A stretch of DNA of 53,329 bases from contig CANPXU010000007.1 in assembly GCA_947586825.1 (NCBI GenBank), positions 1 to 53,329 of the forward strand. The letters are read 5' to 3'. Below, piece after piece: positions 34,353-43,558 of this stretch. The stretch is from an uncultured Bacilli bacterium. Its GTDB lineage: Bacteria; Bacillota_I; Bacilli_A; RF39; UBA660. The position numbers were made by a program, and so were the translations under genes. Position 1 is the stretch's first letter; every line of letters starts with the position of its first letter. The notes beneath the pieces are model-generated. The model saw only the letters and a list, made by a program, of their open reading frames with translations. It was not told where the DNA came from and searched no databases.

Positions 34353-37300
34353 ATGAAGCATATTAGATCACTTCTTTTTTGCTTATTAATAGTGATTGTC
34401 ATTTTAATAAATATACCATCTAAAGATGCTTTTCAAAAAGCTGATACTCCTGACTTAAGTAAAACTGCGGAAGCAGGTATATTAAACCCTAAATGGGAAT
34501 ATTACAATAGTTTATCTGATGAAGAAAAAGCTAAATGGCAAGCTGCTCCAGAAAAGTATATTATTCCAAGTGATGGTGCTGGGAGCGATGATTATAGTGT
34601 CAAAATGAAAGCCTATGCTCCAATAGCTTATTCAGCAAGTCTTCCTGCAAAGGTTGATTTAAGAAACTATAATGGTCATAATTATGTGACGGCGGTTGAA
34701 TCACAAGGTGGCCTTGGTATTTGTTGGGCTTTTGCATCTAACGAAGCATTAGAATCAAATATGCTTATGCATTCTAAAGGAACTTTAGATTTTTCCGAAA
34801 GACAACTTGACTATGCGGCTGCGAAAAATACTACTATTTATAAAGAGGGATTTAACCCTTATGCTTCAGCCAATTCTCGAAATATTGGCGAAGGTGGTAC
34901 TTTTAATAGTGCCGCTAGATATATGGCGATGGGACTTGGCGCTGTTAAAATGACTGGCGTATGGTCAACTTGGAATGAAAGCAAAGCGGCAGTCAACATT
35001 AAAGATGCTTTAAGTTTAAATAATACCTCTTATTTAGTAACTGATTATGTAAAATTTCCAGATATTACTAGAAATGCTTCTTCAGTAGATAAAGAAAATT
35101 GGCGTAAGAAAATAAAAACACATCTTATACAAAATGGTGCTGTATATATTTCTACTTTATCTCCTGAAAAATCGGCTGCTAAGGGTTGCTATGTTGATCA
35201 AGCATCTAATGGTATGTCAGGCTTATTAAACTGGAATGAAAGTTGTGAGAGTAGTTTTGCTACATCTACTTATAAAGGCACTCATGCTATGGCCATTATT
35301 GGTTGGGATGATAACTATTCTCTTACTTATTGCTCATATAAAAATGGTGATACAAAAGTCGGTGTTAGCAATTCTAATTGTGTAGCTGATGGTGGCAAAT
35401 ATAATTCTGTAACTGGTGCTTGGATACTTAAAAATTCATGGGGAAGCTTAACACCATATATTTATTTAGCTTATGATTCTGATTATTTAGAGGCAGCAGG
35501 TATCATTAATGTTGTTACCAAAGACTTTGATAATTCATATAGTACTTTTGGCCCTGTAAGTATAACTAATGTTACAGGTCATAAAGTTGAAGCTTTATTT
35601 CAAAAACCAAGACCTACAGAAACTTTAAAAAGAGTATCATTTGAAACTTCTACAACCCAAGATGTAACTTATAATGTTTACTATGGCGATAAAAATACGA
35701 AAAACTTTATAGGTAGTGTAAAAGTAGATACACCTGGAAGATATAGTGTAGAAGCCGGAGATGCTTTATTAACTCAAGAAGACTTTACTATCTATGTTGA
35801 GCCATCTGTTGGTAATGCATATACTCAACCATCAAAAATATATGCTTTTACTAAAAATACTCAAAAAGATCCTAGTGCTACTACTTATTTTGAAATAACA
35901 AGCCCTAAATGGCAAAGCAATGGCACTTATAAATATAATATAAAAACGAGAGTTATAAACTTAGATACTGGTACTAAATTATCTTTTATAGTTAAAGATG
36001 TATATGATAATACAATTGTTAATTATACTGATGATCAATCATATGTAGTCGCAGGAGCTTACGAAGGAGTTGTTGTTTTACCTAGTAAACTTGCTAATAA
36101 CTCAATTTATTATATTGAAACTTATGCTAATGGCAAATTAATTGGTAAAAATTCCTTTGCTACAGGTATATCTTTAAGTAGTGTTAATAAATCAGGAACT
36201 TTATATTATGTCCTTAAAAATGAAGCAGATTTAAAATATATGACTACTTTACAATATAAGTTTAGTAACTTTACTCTTACCAATGATATTACTTTAACAA
36301 GTACTAATTTTGAACCTTTAGGAAGAAATACTGTTGATCAATTCCGAGGAAAACTTGATGGTAGTAATCATGCAATAAATAATTTACAAGTAAATAACTC
36401 TAATGCAGGTTTATTCTTTAAAATTGAAGCCAACATTAGTAATTTAAAAATTAAAAATGTAAATATAACCTCTACCGGTACTTCTTCAGGCGTTCTTGCA
36501 AGTGAGTCAAATCATTCAACTATTAAAAATGTTTTAACTGAAGGTATGATGAATTCAACGAGCACTACGGGTTACATTGGTGGAATCGTAGGGTATGCTG
36601 AAAATACGGATTTTATAAATGTTGTCAATGAAACTAGTTTAGTAGGAGGAAAGCCTGGCGCCATTACAGGATATTTTGGAAGTTATTCAACGATAACTAA
36701 TGCATTAAACCAAGGATTAATTTCCCAAAATAATTCTGTAGCCTCAACATTTTTCTATACACTTGCTTTAAAGAGTAATACACTAGAAAATTTAGTTGAT
36801 TTAGCTATTGAAAATGATGCTAAGTGTGGAACCCCTATTAGTTATTCAAGCAGTCAATTAACTGTTAAAAATGTAGTGTATCCAAGAGAAGATAAATGTA
36901 GTTATATTGGTACTGCTGTTGATAAAAATAACTTAAAATCGGCTTCTACATACTCGAGTTTCGGTTATGATTGGTCAACAAGTAATGGGTTACCATATAT
37001 TAAAGAAAATCCTGTAATTTATATTACTAGCTTTACACCAATAGGTGCCAAAAATCTGTTTGTAGGTGTAAACTCTGTGATGGAAATTAGCCCAACCCCT
37101 TCAAATGCAACCTATAAAGGTGTAACATTAAAGAGTAACAATGAAAATATTGTAAAAGTAGTAAATGGTAATCAATTGCAAGGTGTATCTACTGGTAAAG
37201 CAACTGTTTCTGTTACTACGGCTGATGGAACATATATAACTAAAGAAGCAACAGTTTACGTTTTAGATGATACATTGAAGCAAAGATTTAGTGATGGCTA

Positions 37301-37649
37301 TTTATTTATCCCTGAAAATTCTACACCAAGCAGTTTAAGTAATGGTCAGTATACTGTTACCGCTTCCAAGAATGATATTGGAACGGGAACAAACCTTACT
37401 TATAAACTTGGTAGTCAGGTAGTAGGTTCTTTTGTAGCAGTAGTAAAAGGCGATTTAAATGGTAATGGTAAAGTCCAAGCTGATGATATATTACTGATGA
37501 AAAGGCACATATTAAAACTGGATAATGCAAATCCCCTTAGTGCCGCTCAAATAAAGGCAGGGGATATAACAGGCTCAGGTATATCAGCTATTGGCATATT
37601 AAAAATGCAAAGACATATTTTAAGACTAGATGGAGGAGGTGAACTTTAA
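34353..37649 (+). CDS. Secreted papain-like cysteine protease with C-terminal dockerin-like module
   Basis: The protein of about 1098 residues has a signal sequence (1-23) and a short pro-region. A C1A papain-like domain (about 98-390) has oxyanion Gln118, nucleophile Cys124 (GICWAF), His311 (THAMAIIGW) and Asn361 (KNSWG). Next are beta-rich segments, GLUG-like repeats (about 700-830), a Big_2-like domain (about 925-1005) and a dockerin-like end (1032-1098). The first dockerin repeat (GDLNGNGKV...D..LMKRHIL) keeps Ca-type positions; the second (GDITGSG...LKMQRHIL) is one residue shorter and lacks the last Asp. ATG at 34353 is preferred over 34344, which lies only two bases after AGGAG. The gene overlaps the cohesin gene by one base. 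Confidence 0.93.
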   Translation: MKHIRSLLFCLLIVIVILINIPSKDAFQKADTPDLSKTAEAGILNPKWEYYNSLSDEEKAKWQAAPEKYIIPSDGAGSDDYSVKMKAYAPIAYSASLPAKVDLRNYNGHNYVTAVESQGGLGICWAFASNEALESNMLMHSKGTLDFSERQLDYAAAKNTTIYKEGFNPYASANSRNIGEGGTFNSAARYMAMGLGAVKMTGVWSTWNESKAAVNIKDALSLNNTSYLVTDYVKFPDITRNASSVDKENWRKKIKTHLIQNGAVYISTLSPEKSAAKGCYVDQASNGMSGLLNWNESCESSFATSTYKGTHAMAIIGWDDNYSLTYCSYKNGDTKVGVSNSNCVADGGKYNSVTGAWILKNSWGSLTPYIYLAYDSDYLEAAGIINVVTKDFDNSYSTFGPVSITNVTGHKVEALFQKPRPTETLKRVSFETSTTQDVTYNVYYGDKNTKNFIGSVKVDTPGRYSVEAGDALLTQEDFTIYVEPSVGNAYTQPSKIYAFTKNTQKDPSATTYFEITSPKWQSNGTYKYNIKTRVINLDTGTKLSFIVKDVYDNTIVNYTDDQSYVVAGAYEGVVVLPSKLANNSIYYIETYANGKLIGKNSFATGISLSSVNKSGTLYYVLKNEADLKYMTTLQYKFSNFTLTNDITLTSTNFEPLGRNTVDQFRGKLDGSNHAINNLQVNNSNAGLFFKIEANISNLKIKNVNITSTGTSSGVLASESNHSTIKNVLTEGMMNSTSTTGYIGGIVGYAENTDFINVVNETSLVGGKPGAITGYFGSYSTITNALNQGLISQNNSVASTFFYTLALKSNTLENLVDLAIENDAKCGTPISYSSSQLTVKNVVYPREDKCSYIGTAVDKNNLKSASTYSSFGYDWSTSNGLPYIKENPVIYITSFTPIGAKNLFVGVNSVMEISPTPSNATYKGVTLKSNNENIVKVVNGNQLQGVSTGKATVSVTTADGTYITKEATVYVLDDTLKQRFSDGYLFIPENSTPSSLSNGQYTVTASKNDIGTGTNLTYKLGSQVVGSFVAVVKGDLNGNGKVQADDILLMKRHILKLDNANPLSAAQIKAGDITGSGISAIGILKMQRHILRLDGGGEL

Positions 37650-40117
37650 TGAGAAAATTTATAAAAAGTGCTGCAATAATTGCTATTATAAGCATTCTTA
37701 TAAGTATTCCTTTTTTTGCTAAAGCTGCTGGAACTGTCAGCTATTCCATAAGTTCATCTAGCGCTAGTGTCTATCCTGGGTCAACCTTTACGGTATCTGT
37801 TTATATATCTGGTGCTAACGCTCGTCTAGCTAGTAATACAATTACGATAAATTATGATACTAGTAAGTTCCAATACGTATCTTATAGTGTACCTGCGCCT
37901 GCTACAAGTGCAGATGTAATGGTTAATACAATGAGTGGTAGTGTAATTTATTTATATACCGATAGTAAAGGTGGAATGAATCCTTTAAATAATGGTGTTG
38001 TAGCAACCTTTACTTTTAAAGCTTTAAGTAGCTATGGTGCCGGCAATATTAGTTTTGTTGCTGAAGGTGCTGCTGATCAAAATGCGAGTAGCTATAATAT
38101 AAGCAAGGCAACAGGATCTACTAGTGTTAATATAGTATCTCCTCCTGTAATAAGTTCTAATAATTATTTAAGTTCAATAACAGTTGCTGGCGGTTCTCTT
38201 TCTCCAGCATTTAATCGAAATACAACTTCATATAGTATTGTAGTAGATGCTGCCGATACAACCATTAATGCTACAGCAGAAGATGGTACAGCAACTATTC
38301 AAGGAACAGGTTATACAGCCTTAAATTTTGGTTTAAATACTTTCTATGTAACTTGTACGGCTGCAAATGGTACATCTAGGACATATATATTAAATATTAC
38401 AAGACCTGTAAAAGGTTCTACGAATACATCATTATATTCTTTATCTGTTAGTAATACTTCTATTTCCTATAACGGAGGTTATACCTATTCAGCAACGGTA
38501 GATAATTCAGTAAAAAAAGTTAAAATTGATGCTAGAGCTGTTGATAGTAAAACTTCTCTTAAAGGAACTGGAATTCAGTATTTAAGCGTTGGTGAAAATA
38601 ATTTTGTGGTAACTGCTATATCAGAAAGTGGTATAACAGCCTCATATAATATTGTCATTACTAGAAAGAGTAAAGGATTTGGGGGTAATAAAGACCCTGA
38701 ACCAGAAAAGGATCCTGAAAAGGAAGAAAATAAATCTGATAGTAATCTATTAAAGAGTTTAGAGGTTACAGGAGCAACATTTAAATTTAATAAAGATCGT
38801 TTTGATTATTATTTAACTGTTCCATATACACAAGAAACACTAGAAATTAATTATGAAGCTGAAAGCGAAAGTGCGATTGTTAGAGTTAATGCTGAAAGTA
38901 CTTTAAAAGTTGGAAGCAATGTTGCTATCATCGAGGTTGAAGCTGAAAATGGTGATGTTAAAACATATCAAATTGTCATAACAAGAAATGATGAAGTAGC
39001 AATTACTGAATATACTCCTGAGGCGATAATTGCTGCGCTTGATAATCAACTTGAAGTAGTAGTCGCTGTTGATGCAAATTCTGATAGTATGCTTCTTGAT
39101 GAGTCCATACTTACTAAACTAAAAGAGACTAAAAAGCTACTTACAATTAAGATTTTAGATGAATTTGGTAATATCCAAGAAGTAATAATTATAAATGGCG
39201 CAGATATAACTGATACTTCAACATTATCTTTAGATTTAATACGTAATATTACTGATAAAAAATTACTTCAATCATTAGATTCTAGTTATATAAGTGTTAA
39301 TACTAAGGGATCTAATATCCCTGATAATACAATATTTAGACATTATATTGATTCTATTAAAGATAAATTTATCTTATATTATATTGAAAAAGGCGATGTA
39401 GCTACCCAAAAATTGGAAATCAAAAATGGCTATGTTGAGTTTACTTTAAATAATAATGCTAATTATGCTATCGTTAAAATGCCTGCAGAAGCCAAAGATC
39501 CAGTCGTTGAAAAACCAGAAGAAAAGCCGGTCAAAATTGAAGATGATGGTATAGGTTTTGGTAAGTGGATTATATTTGGTAGTGGTACTATTGCTTTGGC
39601 AGGAAGTGCTGCTGGAGTAGCATATATCATTAGAAAGAAGAAAAGTATTATTGATGGTGCCGAAGTTGAATATCTTGACTTAGAACCTGAAAACAATGCA
39701 GTTGCTGCTCCTGCTGTAGATAATAGTGCTGTCGATACTATTCCAGCAATGGATACACTTGATATTGACGTTGAGACATTATCTTCTGAACCAGCAGTAG
39801 AGATGTTAGCAATTCCTGATCCTTCGATTACTCCTAAAGATGAAACAACAGGTGCTAAAGAAAACTACCATTATGAATGGCAAAAGGAATATTTTACCAA
39901 AAAGGAAAAAGAGGATAAAATTAAGGCAGATCTTAATGAGTTATTAGATCCTAAATATGAAATAAAACCTATCTTAAGTGCTGAAGCAATTGCGGATACT
40001 TTTGTAGATGTCAAAATTGATTTTGATTTTGAACCTATCGATAATAGTGTATCAGTAACGGCTGAAGAAAGTGTTGAATCTTTAGAAAATAGCACTATAG
40101 AAGTAAATCAAAACTAG
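37649..40117 (+). CDS. Membrane-anchored cohesin-domain scaffold protein
   Basis: The 822-residue protein has a signal peptide (1-26), a cohesin-like domain (about 28-164: PGSTFTVSVYISGA, ITINYDTSKFQYVSY, GVVATFTFKA), three cadherin-like beta-sandwich domains (about 173-252, 260-340, 367-447) with a charged Pro/Glu/Lys linker at 341-365, a further domain (450-625), a membrane helix (640-662), and a 160-residue acidic cytosolic tail. It would display a cohesin outside. It starts on the last base of the dockerin-protease stop codon after a very strong GGAGGAGG ribosome binding site, so the two are coupled. Cohesins bind dockerins, so the neighbour is the obvious partner. The long inner tail is unusual for a scaffoldin. 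Confidence 0.9.
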   Translation: MRKFIKSAAIIAIISILISIPFFAKAAGTVSYSISSSSASVYPGSTFTVSVYISGANARLASNTITINYDTSKFQYVSYSVPAPATSADVMVNTMSGSVIYLYTDSKGGMNPLNNGVVATFTFKALSSYGAGNISFVAEGAADQNASSYNISKATGSTSVNIVSPPVISSNNYLSSITVAGGSLSPAFNRNTTSYSIVVDAADTTINATAEDGTATIQGTGYTALNFGLNTFYVTCTAANGTSRTYILNITRPVKGSTNTSLYSLSVSNTSISYNGGYTYSATVDNSVKKVKIDARAVDSKTSLKGTGIQYLSVGENNFVVTAISESGITASYNIVITRKSKGFGGNKDPEPEKDPEKEENKSDSNLLKSLEVTGATFKFNKDRFDYYLTVPYTQETLEINYEAESESAIVRVNAESTLKVGSNVAIIEVEAENGDVKTYQIVITRNDEVAITEYTPEAIIAALDNQLEVVVAVDANSDSMLLDESILTKLKETKKLLTIKILDEFGNIQEVIIINGADITDTSTLSLDLIRNITDKKLLQSLDSSYISVNTKGSNIPDNTIFRHYIDSIKDKFILYYIEKGDVATQKLEIKNGYVEFTLNNNANYAIVKMPAEAKDPVVEKPEEKPVKIEDDGIGFGKWIIFGSGTIALAGSAAGVAYIIRKKKSIIDGAEVEYLDLEPENNAVAAPAVDNSAVDTIPAMDTLDIDVETLSSEPAVEMLAIPDPSITPKDETTGAKENYHYEWQKEYFTKKEKEDKIKADLNELLDPKYEIKPILSAEAIADTFVDVKIDFDFEPIDNSVSVTAEESVESLENSTIEVNQN

Positions 40118-40175
40118 GAAGTTATTTCCAATATATTAAATTATAAATAGTTAATAATAAATAATGTGATGAAGT

Positions 40176-41132
40176 ATGAAAAAGATATTATTGTTATTAA
40201 CTATTTTATTTTGGCCTAGTACTACTTTAGCGTACTCTCATTTCATTATTCCTGGAGGGCAAAGTATTGGTGTTGAAGTAGATACCAAGGGAGTAATGGT
40301 TATAGGCTTTTATAAAATCGATAATGAATATAATAAATCAGATTTACAAATTGGTGACTATATTATTAAAATAAATGATAATGAGGTATCCAGTTTGGAA
40401 GATTTAACAAATAGTATTGAAAAATACTCAAGCGATGGAAAAGTTAAAATGACATATATAAGAGATAATAAAGAATATACTTGTGATTTTAAGATTATAA
40501 ATTCTGAAGGAAAATATAAAACTGGTTTATATGTTAAAGATGGTATAAAAGGTATAGGAACTTTATCTTATATAGATCCTCAGACTAATATTTATGGTGC
40601 TTTAGGTCATGAAATTATCGAAGGTAATACAAGTATTAAGGTAAATATATCAGATGGTTATATTTTCCCTAGTTACATAACCGGAATTGAAAAAAGCTCA
40701 CCAGGCAAGGCAGGAAGCAAAATAGCTACGTTTGATTATGAGATTCGCTATGGCGATATAATTAAAAATACTGATTATGGTATATTTGGTGTCTACGATA
40801 ATCCTAAAGGAGAAGTAATGGAAGTAGGTACTCCTAAAATAGGAGAAGCCTATATTAGAACCGTATTAAAAAATGATAAAGTAGAAGAGTATTCTATAGA
40901 GATAACTAAGATAAATGATACTTCTAAAACTAAAAATATAACATTTAAAATAAATAGTAATGAATTACTTGAAAAAACCGGTGGGGTAGTTCAAGGTATG
41001 AGTGGATCACCTATAATCCAAAATAATAAAATCGTTGGTGTATTAACTCATGTTATCGTTGATAACCCTTCAACTGGATATGGAATATTTATAACTAAGA
41101 TGCTTGAAGAAGGCGATAAAAGTAAGAATTAA
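40176..41132 (+). CDS. spoIVB: SpoIVB-like S55-family serine protease with PDZ domain
   Basis: SpoIVB is a secreted signalling protease that activates SpoIVFB during sporulation in Bacillus. The 318-residue protein has a signal sequence (1-19), a PDZ domain (about 30-105, LQIGDYIIKIN) and an S55 domain with His145 (GALGHEI) and Ser276 (QGMSGSP), plus the GVLTHVIVDNPSTGYG strand. As I recall, B. subtilis uses His236, Asp363 and Ser378; the position 15 residues before the Ser is Ser261 here, not Asp. Activity may be altered. It follows the cohesin gene after 58 bases. No other core sporulation gene is in the window, so a role outside sporulation is possible. Confidence 0.85.
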   Translation: MKKILLLLTILFWPSTTLAYSHFIIPGGQSIGVEVDTKGVMVIGFYKIDNEYNKSDLQIGDYIIKINDNEVSSLEDLTNSIEKYSSDGKVKMTYIRDNKEYTCDFKIINSEGKYKTGLYVKDGIKGIGTLSYIDPQTNIYGALGHEIIEGNTSIKVNISDGYIFPSYITGIEKSSPGKAGSKIATFDYEIRYGDIIKNTDYGIFGVYDNPKGEVMEVGTPKIGEAYIRTVLKNDKVEEYSIEITKINDTSKTKNITFKINSNELLEKTGGVVQGMSGSPIIQNNKIVGVLTHVIVDNPSTGYGIFITKMLEEGDKSKN

Positions 41133-41154
41133 AAACAAAATTCTTACTTTTTTT
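41119..41154 (+). terminator. Intrinsic terminator after the SpoIVB-like gene
   Basis: AAAGTAAGAATT (41119-41130) and AATTCTTACTTT (41139-41150) form a perfect 12-base-pair stem over the stop codon, followed by a T-rich run. Confidence 0.92.
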
Positions 41155-41214
41155 ATTATTGTAAAAAGCATAAATTAATAGTATATTAATCATAAGAGGA
41201 GTGATGATGTAAAG

Positions 41215-41634
41215 ATGTGGCTTGTATGGCTAATTATTGTATTGGTACTGGCATTTATTGAAATATCCACGGTTAATTTAGTATCGATTTGGTTTATAGC
41301 AAGTGGTTTAGTTTCTTTAATAGTATCAATCTTTTATGATAATTTTTACGTCCAATTTGCTATCTTTGTAGTCCTAGGTATAGTTTTATTACTTACTACC
41401 AGAAAGTTCTTAGAAAAGCTAATAAAACCTAAAGAAGTTAAAACTAATCTTGATCGCGTCGTAGGGATGGAAGCTATTGTTACCGAGGATATTAAAAAGC
41501 ATGCAATTGGTGAAGTAAAAGTTGATGGCAAAAAATGGAGTGCTGAAAGTAAAGAAAACTTAAAAGTCGGTGATGAAGTTATCGTTGAAGAGATAAATGG
41601 TGTTAAATTAATTGTTAGAAAGAAGGAGGATTAA
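41215..41634 (+). CDS. NfeD-family membrane protein
   Basis: The 139-residue short NfeD has two or three membrane helices (about 3-60) and a C-terminal OB-fold (about 80-139; VGMEAIVTEDI..GEVKVDGKKWSAES). Short NfeD proteins partner with SPFH proteins in membrane microdomains. The best-placed start for AGAGGAG is an ATG-ATG-TAA mini-frame at 41204-41212; the true start lies 13 bases from that site. The next gene, SPFH, starts two bases after the stop. Confidence 0.9.
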   Translation: MWLVWLIIVLVLAFIEISTVNLVSIWFIASGLVSLIVSIFYDNFYVQFAIFVVLGIVLLLTTRKFLEKLIKPKEVKTNLDRVVGMEAIVTEDIKKHAIGEVKVDGKKWSAESKENLKVGDEVIVEEINGVKLIVRKKED

Positions 41635-41636
41635 AT

Positions 41637-42530
41637 ATGCCATTTTTAATTGTTATTTTAGTTATTATTGTTTTATTAGTTATACCTAATATTAAAATTG
41701 TACCTCAAGCAAAAAGCTATGTTATTGAAAGACTAGGTTCATATTATACAACTTGGAAAAATGGGTTACATTTTAAGATACCTTTTATTGATAGAGTATC
41801 TAATGTAGTAACTTTAAAGGAGATTGTTAAAGATTTTGATCCACAACCTGTTATTACTAAAGATAATGTTACAATGCAAATTGATACAGTTGTATATTTT
41901 CAAATTACTGATCCTAAATTATATACATATGGTGTTGAGTTCCCTGTCAGTGCTATTGAAAATTTAACTGCTACAACTCTTCGTAATATAATTGGTGAAC
42001 TTGAACTAGATCAAACTCTTACTTCAAGAGATATTATTAATTCTAAAATGCGTTCTATTCTTGATGAAGCAACTGACCCATGGGGTATTAAAGTAAATAG
42101 AGTAGAGGTTAAAAATATTTTACCTCCTAAAGATATTCAAGAAGCTATGGAAAAACAAATGCGTGCTGAAAGAGAACGTCGTGAGAAGATACTTCAAGCA
42201 GAAGGAGAAAAGAAATCTAGTATCCTTATTGCTGAAGGCGAAAAAGAAAGTGCTATTCTAAGAGCTGAGGCAGAAAAAGAAGCTAGAATCAAAAGAGCCG
42301 AAGGTGAAGCTGAAGCATTACTTAAGATTAAAACGGCTGAAGCCGAAGGCATTAAGCTTTTAAAAGATGCCAAAGCTGACAATTCCGTTCTTACTCTTAA
42401 GAGTTATGAAACACTTGCTAATATGGCCAATGGTCAAGCTACTAAAATTATTGTTCCAAGTGATTTACAATCTATTGCCACTATCGGTACTACCATTAAA
42501 GAAATGATGAGTGATAATAAGTCAAAGTAA
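41637..42530 (+). CDS. SPFH/band-7 membrane protein
   Basis: The 297-residue protein has an N-terminal membrane helix (about 2-17), a band-7 domain (about 20-180: PQAKSYVIERLG, ITKDNVTMQIDTVVYFQI, TLRNIIGELELDQTLTSR) and a coiled coil (about 160-250) rich in repeated AEGE and AEAE units. It is the QmcA/stomatin-type class rather than true flotillin. SPFH proteins form large cages at the membrane and control proteases or raft-like domains. It forms a pair with NfeD after a strong AAGGAGG site. Confidence 0.92.
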   Translation: MPFLIVILVIIVLLVIPNIKIVPQAKSYVIERLGSYYTTWKNGLHFKIPFIDRVSNVVTLKEIVKDFDPQPVITKDNVTMQIDTVVYFQITDPKLYTYGVEFPVSAIENLTATTLRNIIGELELDQTLTSRDIINSKMRSILDEATDPWGIKVNRVEVKNILPPKDIQEAMEKQMRAERERREKILQAEGEKKSSILIAEGEKESAILRAEAEKEARIKRAEGEAEALLKIKTAEAEGIKLLKDAKADNSVLTLKSYETLANMANGQATKIIVPSDLQSIATIGTTIKEMMSDNKSK

Positions 42531-42552
42531 TACTTTGGCTTTTTCTTTTTTA
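42520..42552 (+). terminator. Intrinsic terminator after the SPFH gene
   Basis: AGTCAAAG (42520-42527) and CTTTGGCT (42533-42540) pair with one G-U and an inner TA/TA; a pyrimidine-rich T run follows. Confidence 0.8.
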
Positions 42553-42638
42553 TATTAATAATATATATGGCAAGTAAACATTATTAAATAGACTTTTAAG
42601 CATAAAAATGATATTATTAAAATAGGGTGAGATTATAA

Positions 42639-43517
42639 ATGGTATGTCCAAAGTGTGGTAAAAATACTCCAGATAATAAAGACTTTTGTGATCATTGCGG
42701 TGCTGCATTAATTGGACCACAAAGTATATACTTAAACGAGCCTAATTCAAGTAATAAAATTGATAAGAATAATATAAGTTCTATAACAGGAATTGATATA
42801 AATGAAATAAGCCAAAGTACTTCAGCTTTTAATGATTTTAATATGTCTATGCAAGACATTGATGGATCTAAAAATAAAACAGAAATTAAGATTAAAGTAG
42901 ATTTTAAACTAATTCTTTTATTTATTTTAATTCTTATTATAATGGCATTATCTATATATATTATGAAAAGACCAGATGATGTTAGTAATACAGCATCTTC
43001 TGGCAGTTCTAATACTGAAAAGTGCGAAGATAAAGTTGTTACTGAAACTAAATATATTGGTCATAAAGTTACTACTACTAACTATACTTTTACAATGCCT
43101 GATGGTTATGAATATAACGAGCATACTAATACTGGGAATGTAATTATTCGTGGTAATGGTGTTGAAATGATTGTTTATCCTACATCAACAGGACGAATTG
43201 ATAGTATAACAAGTGGAGTAGTAGAGACTAAATATAAAGAATACTCTGATGCCTCTATTGAAGAAACTACTTTAAATCAAAGAAAAATATATATTGTAAG
43301 TTATTCAACAAAGGGTACTTATTATTTTGACTTTTATTACCAATTTTCTGGTGAAAAGATATTATATGGTCAAGCTAAATCTAGTGATAAGAATAAACTA
43401 ACTAGTACAGAAGTACGTAATATAATTTCTTCTTTTGGTATAAGACAAGCTTATGGAAACTTTAATTATGATCCATCAGGATTTAACCAAGAAAATGTTT
43501 TATCTTCTCTTAGATAG
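42639..43517 (+). CDS. Zinc-ribbon membrane protein
   Basis: The 292-residue protein opens with a zinc ribbon (Cys3, Cys6, Cys17 and Cys20: CPKC...CDHC), then a disordered Ser/Asn-rich stretch, a membrane helix (about 90-110) and an outside domain of about 180 residues rich in Thr, Ser and Tyr. The zinc ribbon would be cytosolic. The layout is common among Bacillota zinc-ribbon membrane proteins of unknown role. The outer part has NYTFTMPDGYEY..., suggesting a DUF-type beta domain. It precedes ffh by 41 bases. Confidence 0.8.
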   Translation: MVCPKCGKNTPDNKDFCDHCGAALIGPQSIYLNEPNSSNKIDKNNISSITGIDINEISQSTSAFNDFNMSMQDIDGSKNKTEIKIKVDFKLILLFILILIIMALSIYIMKRPDDVSNTASSGSSNTEKCEDKVVTETKYIGHKVTTTNYTFTMPDGYEYNEHTNTGNVIIRGNGVEMIVYPTSTGRIDSITSGVVETKYKEYSDASIEETTLNQRKIYIVSYSTKGTYYFDFYYQFSGEKILYGQAKSSDKNKLTSTEVRNIISSFGIRQAYGNFNYDPSGFNQENVLSSLR

Positions 43518-43558
43518 ACACTTATGATAAAATAACATAATGAAAAAGGTGGGATAAT

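Noticed and set aside
34353-40117. LPXTG sortase anchoring of the surface proteins
   Set aside because: No LPXTG-like motif is present in any of the surface proteins; they are anchored by membrane helices or simply secreted.
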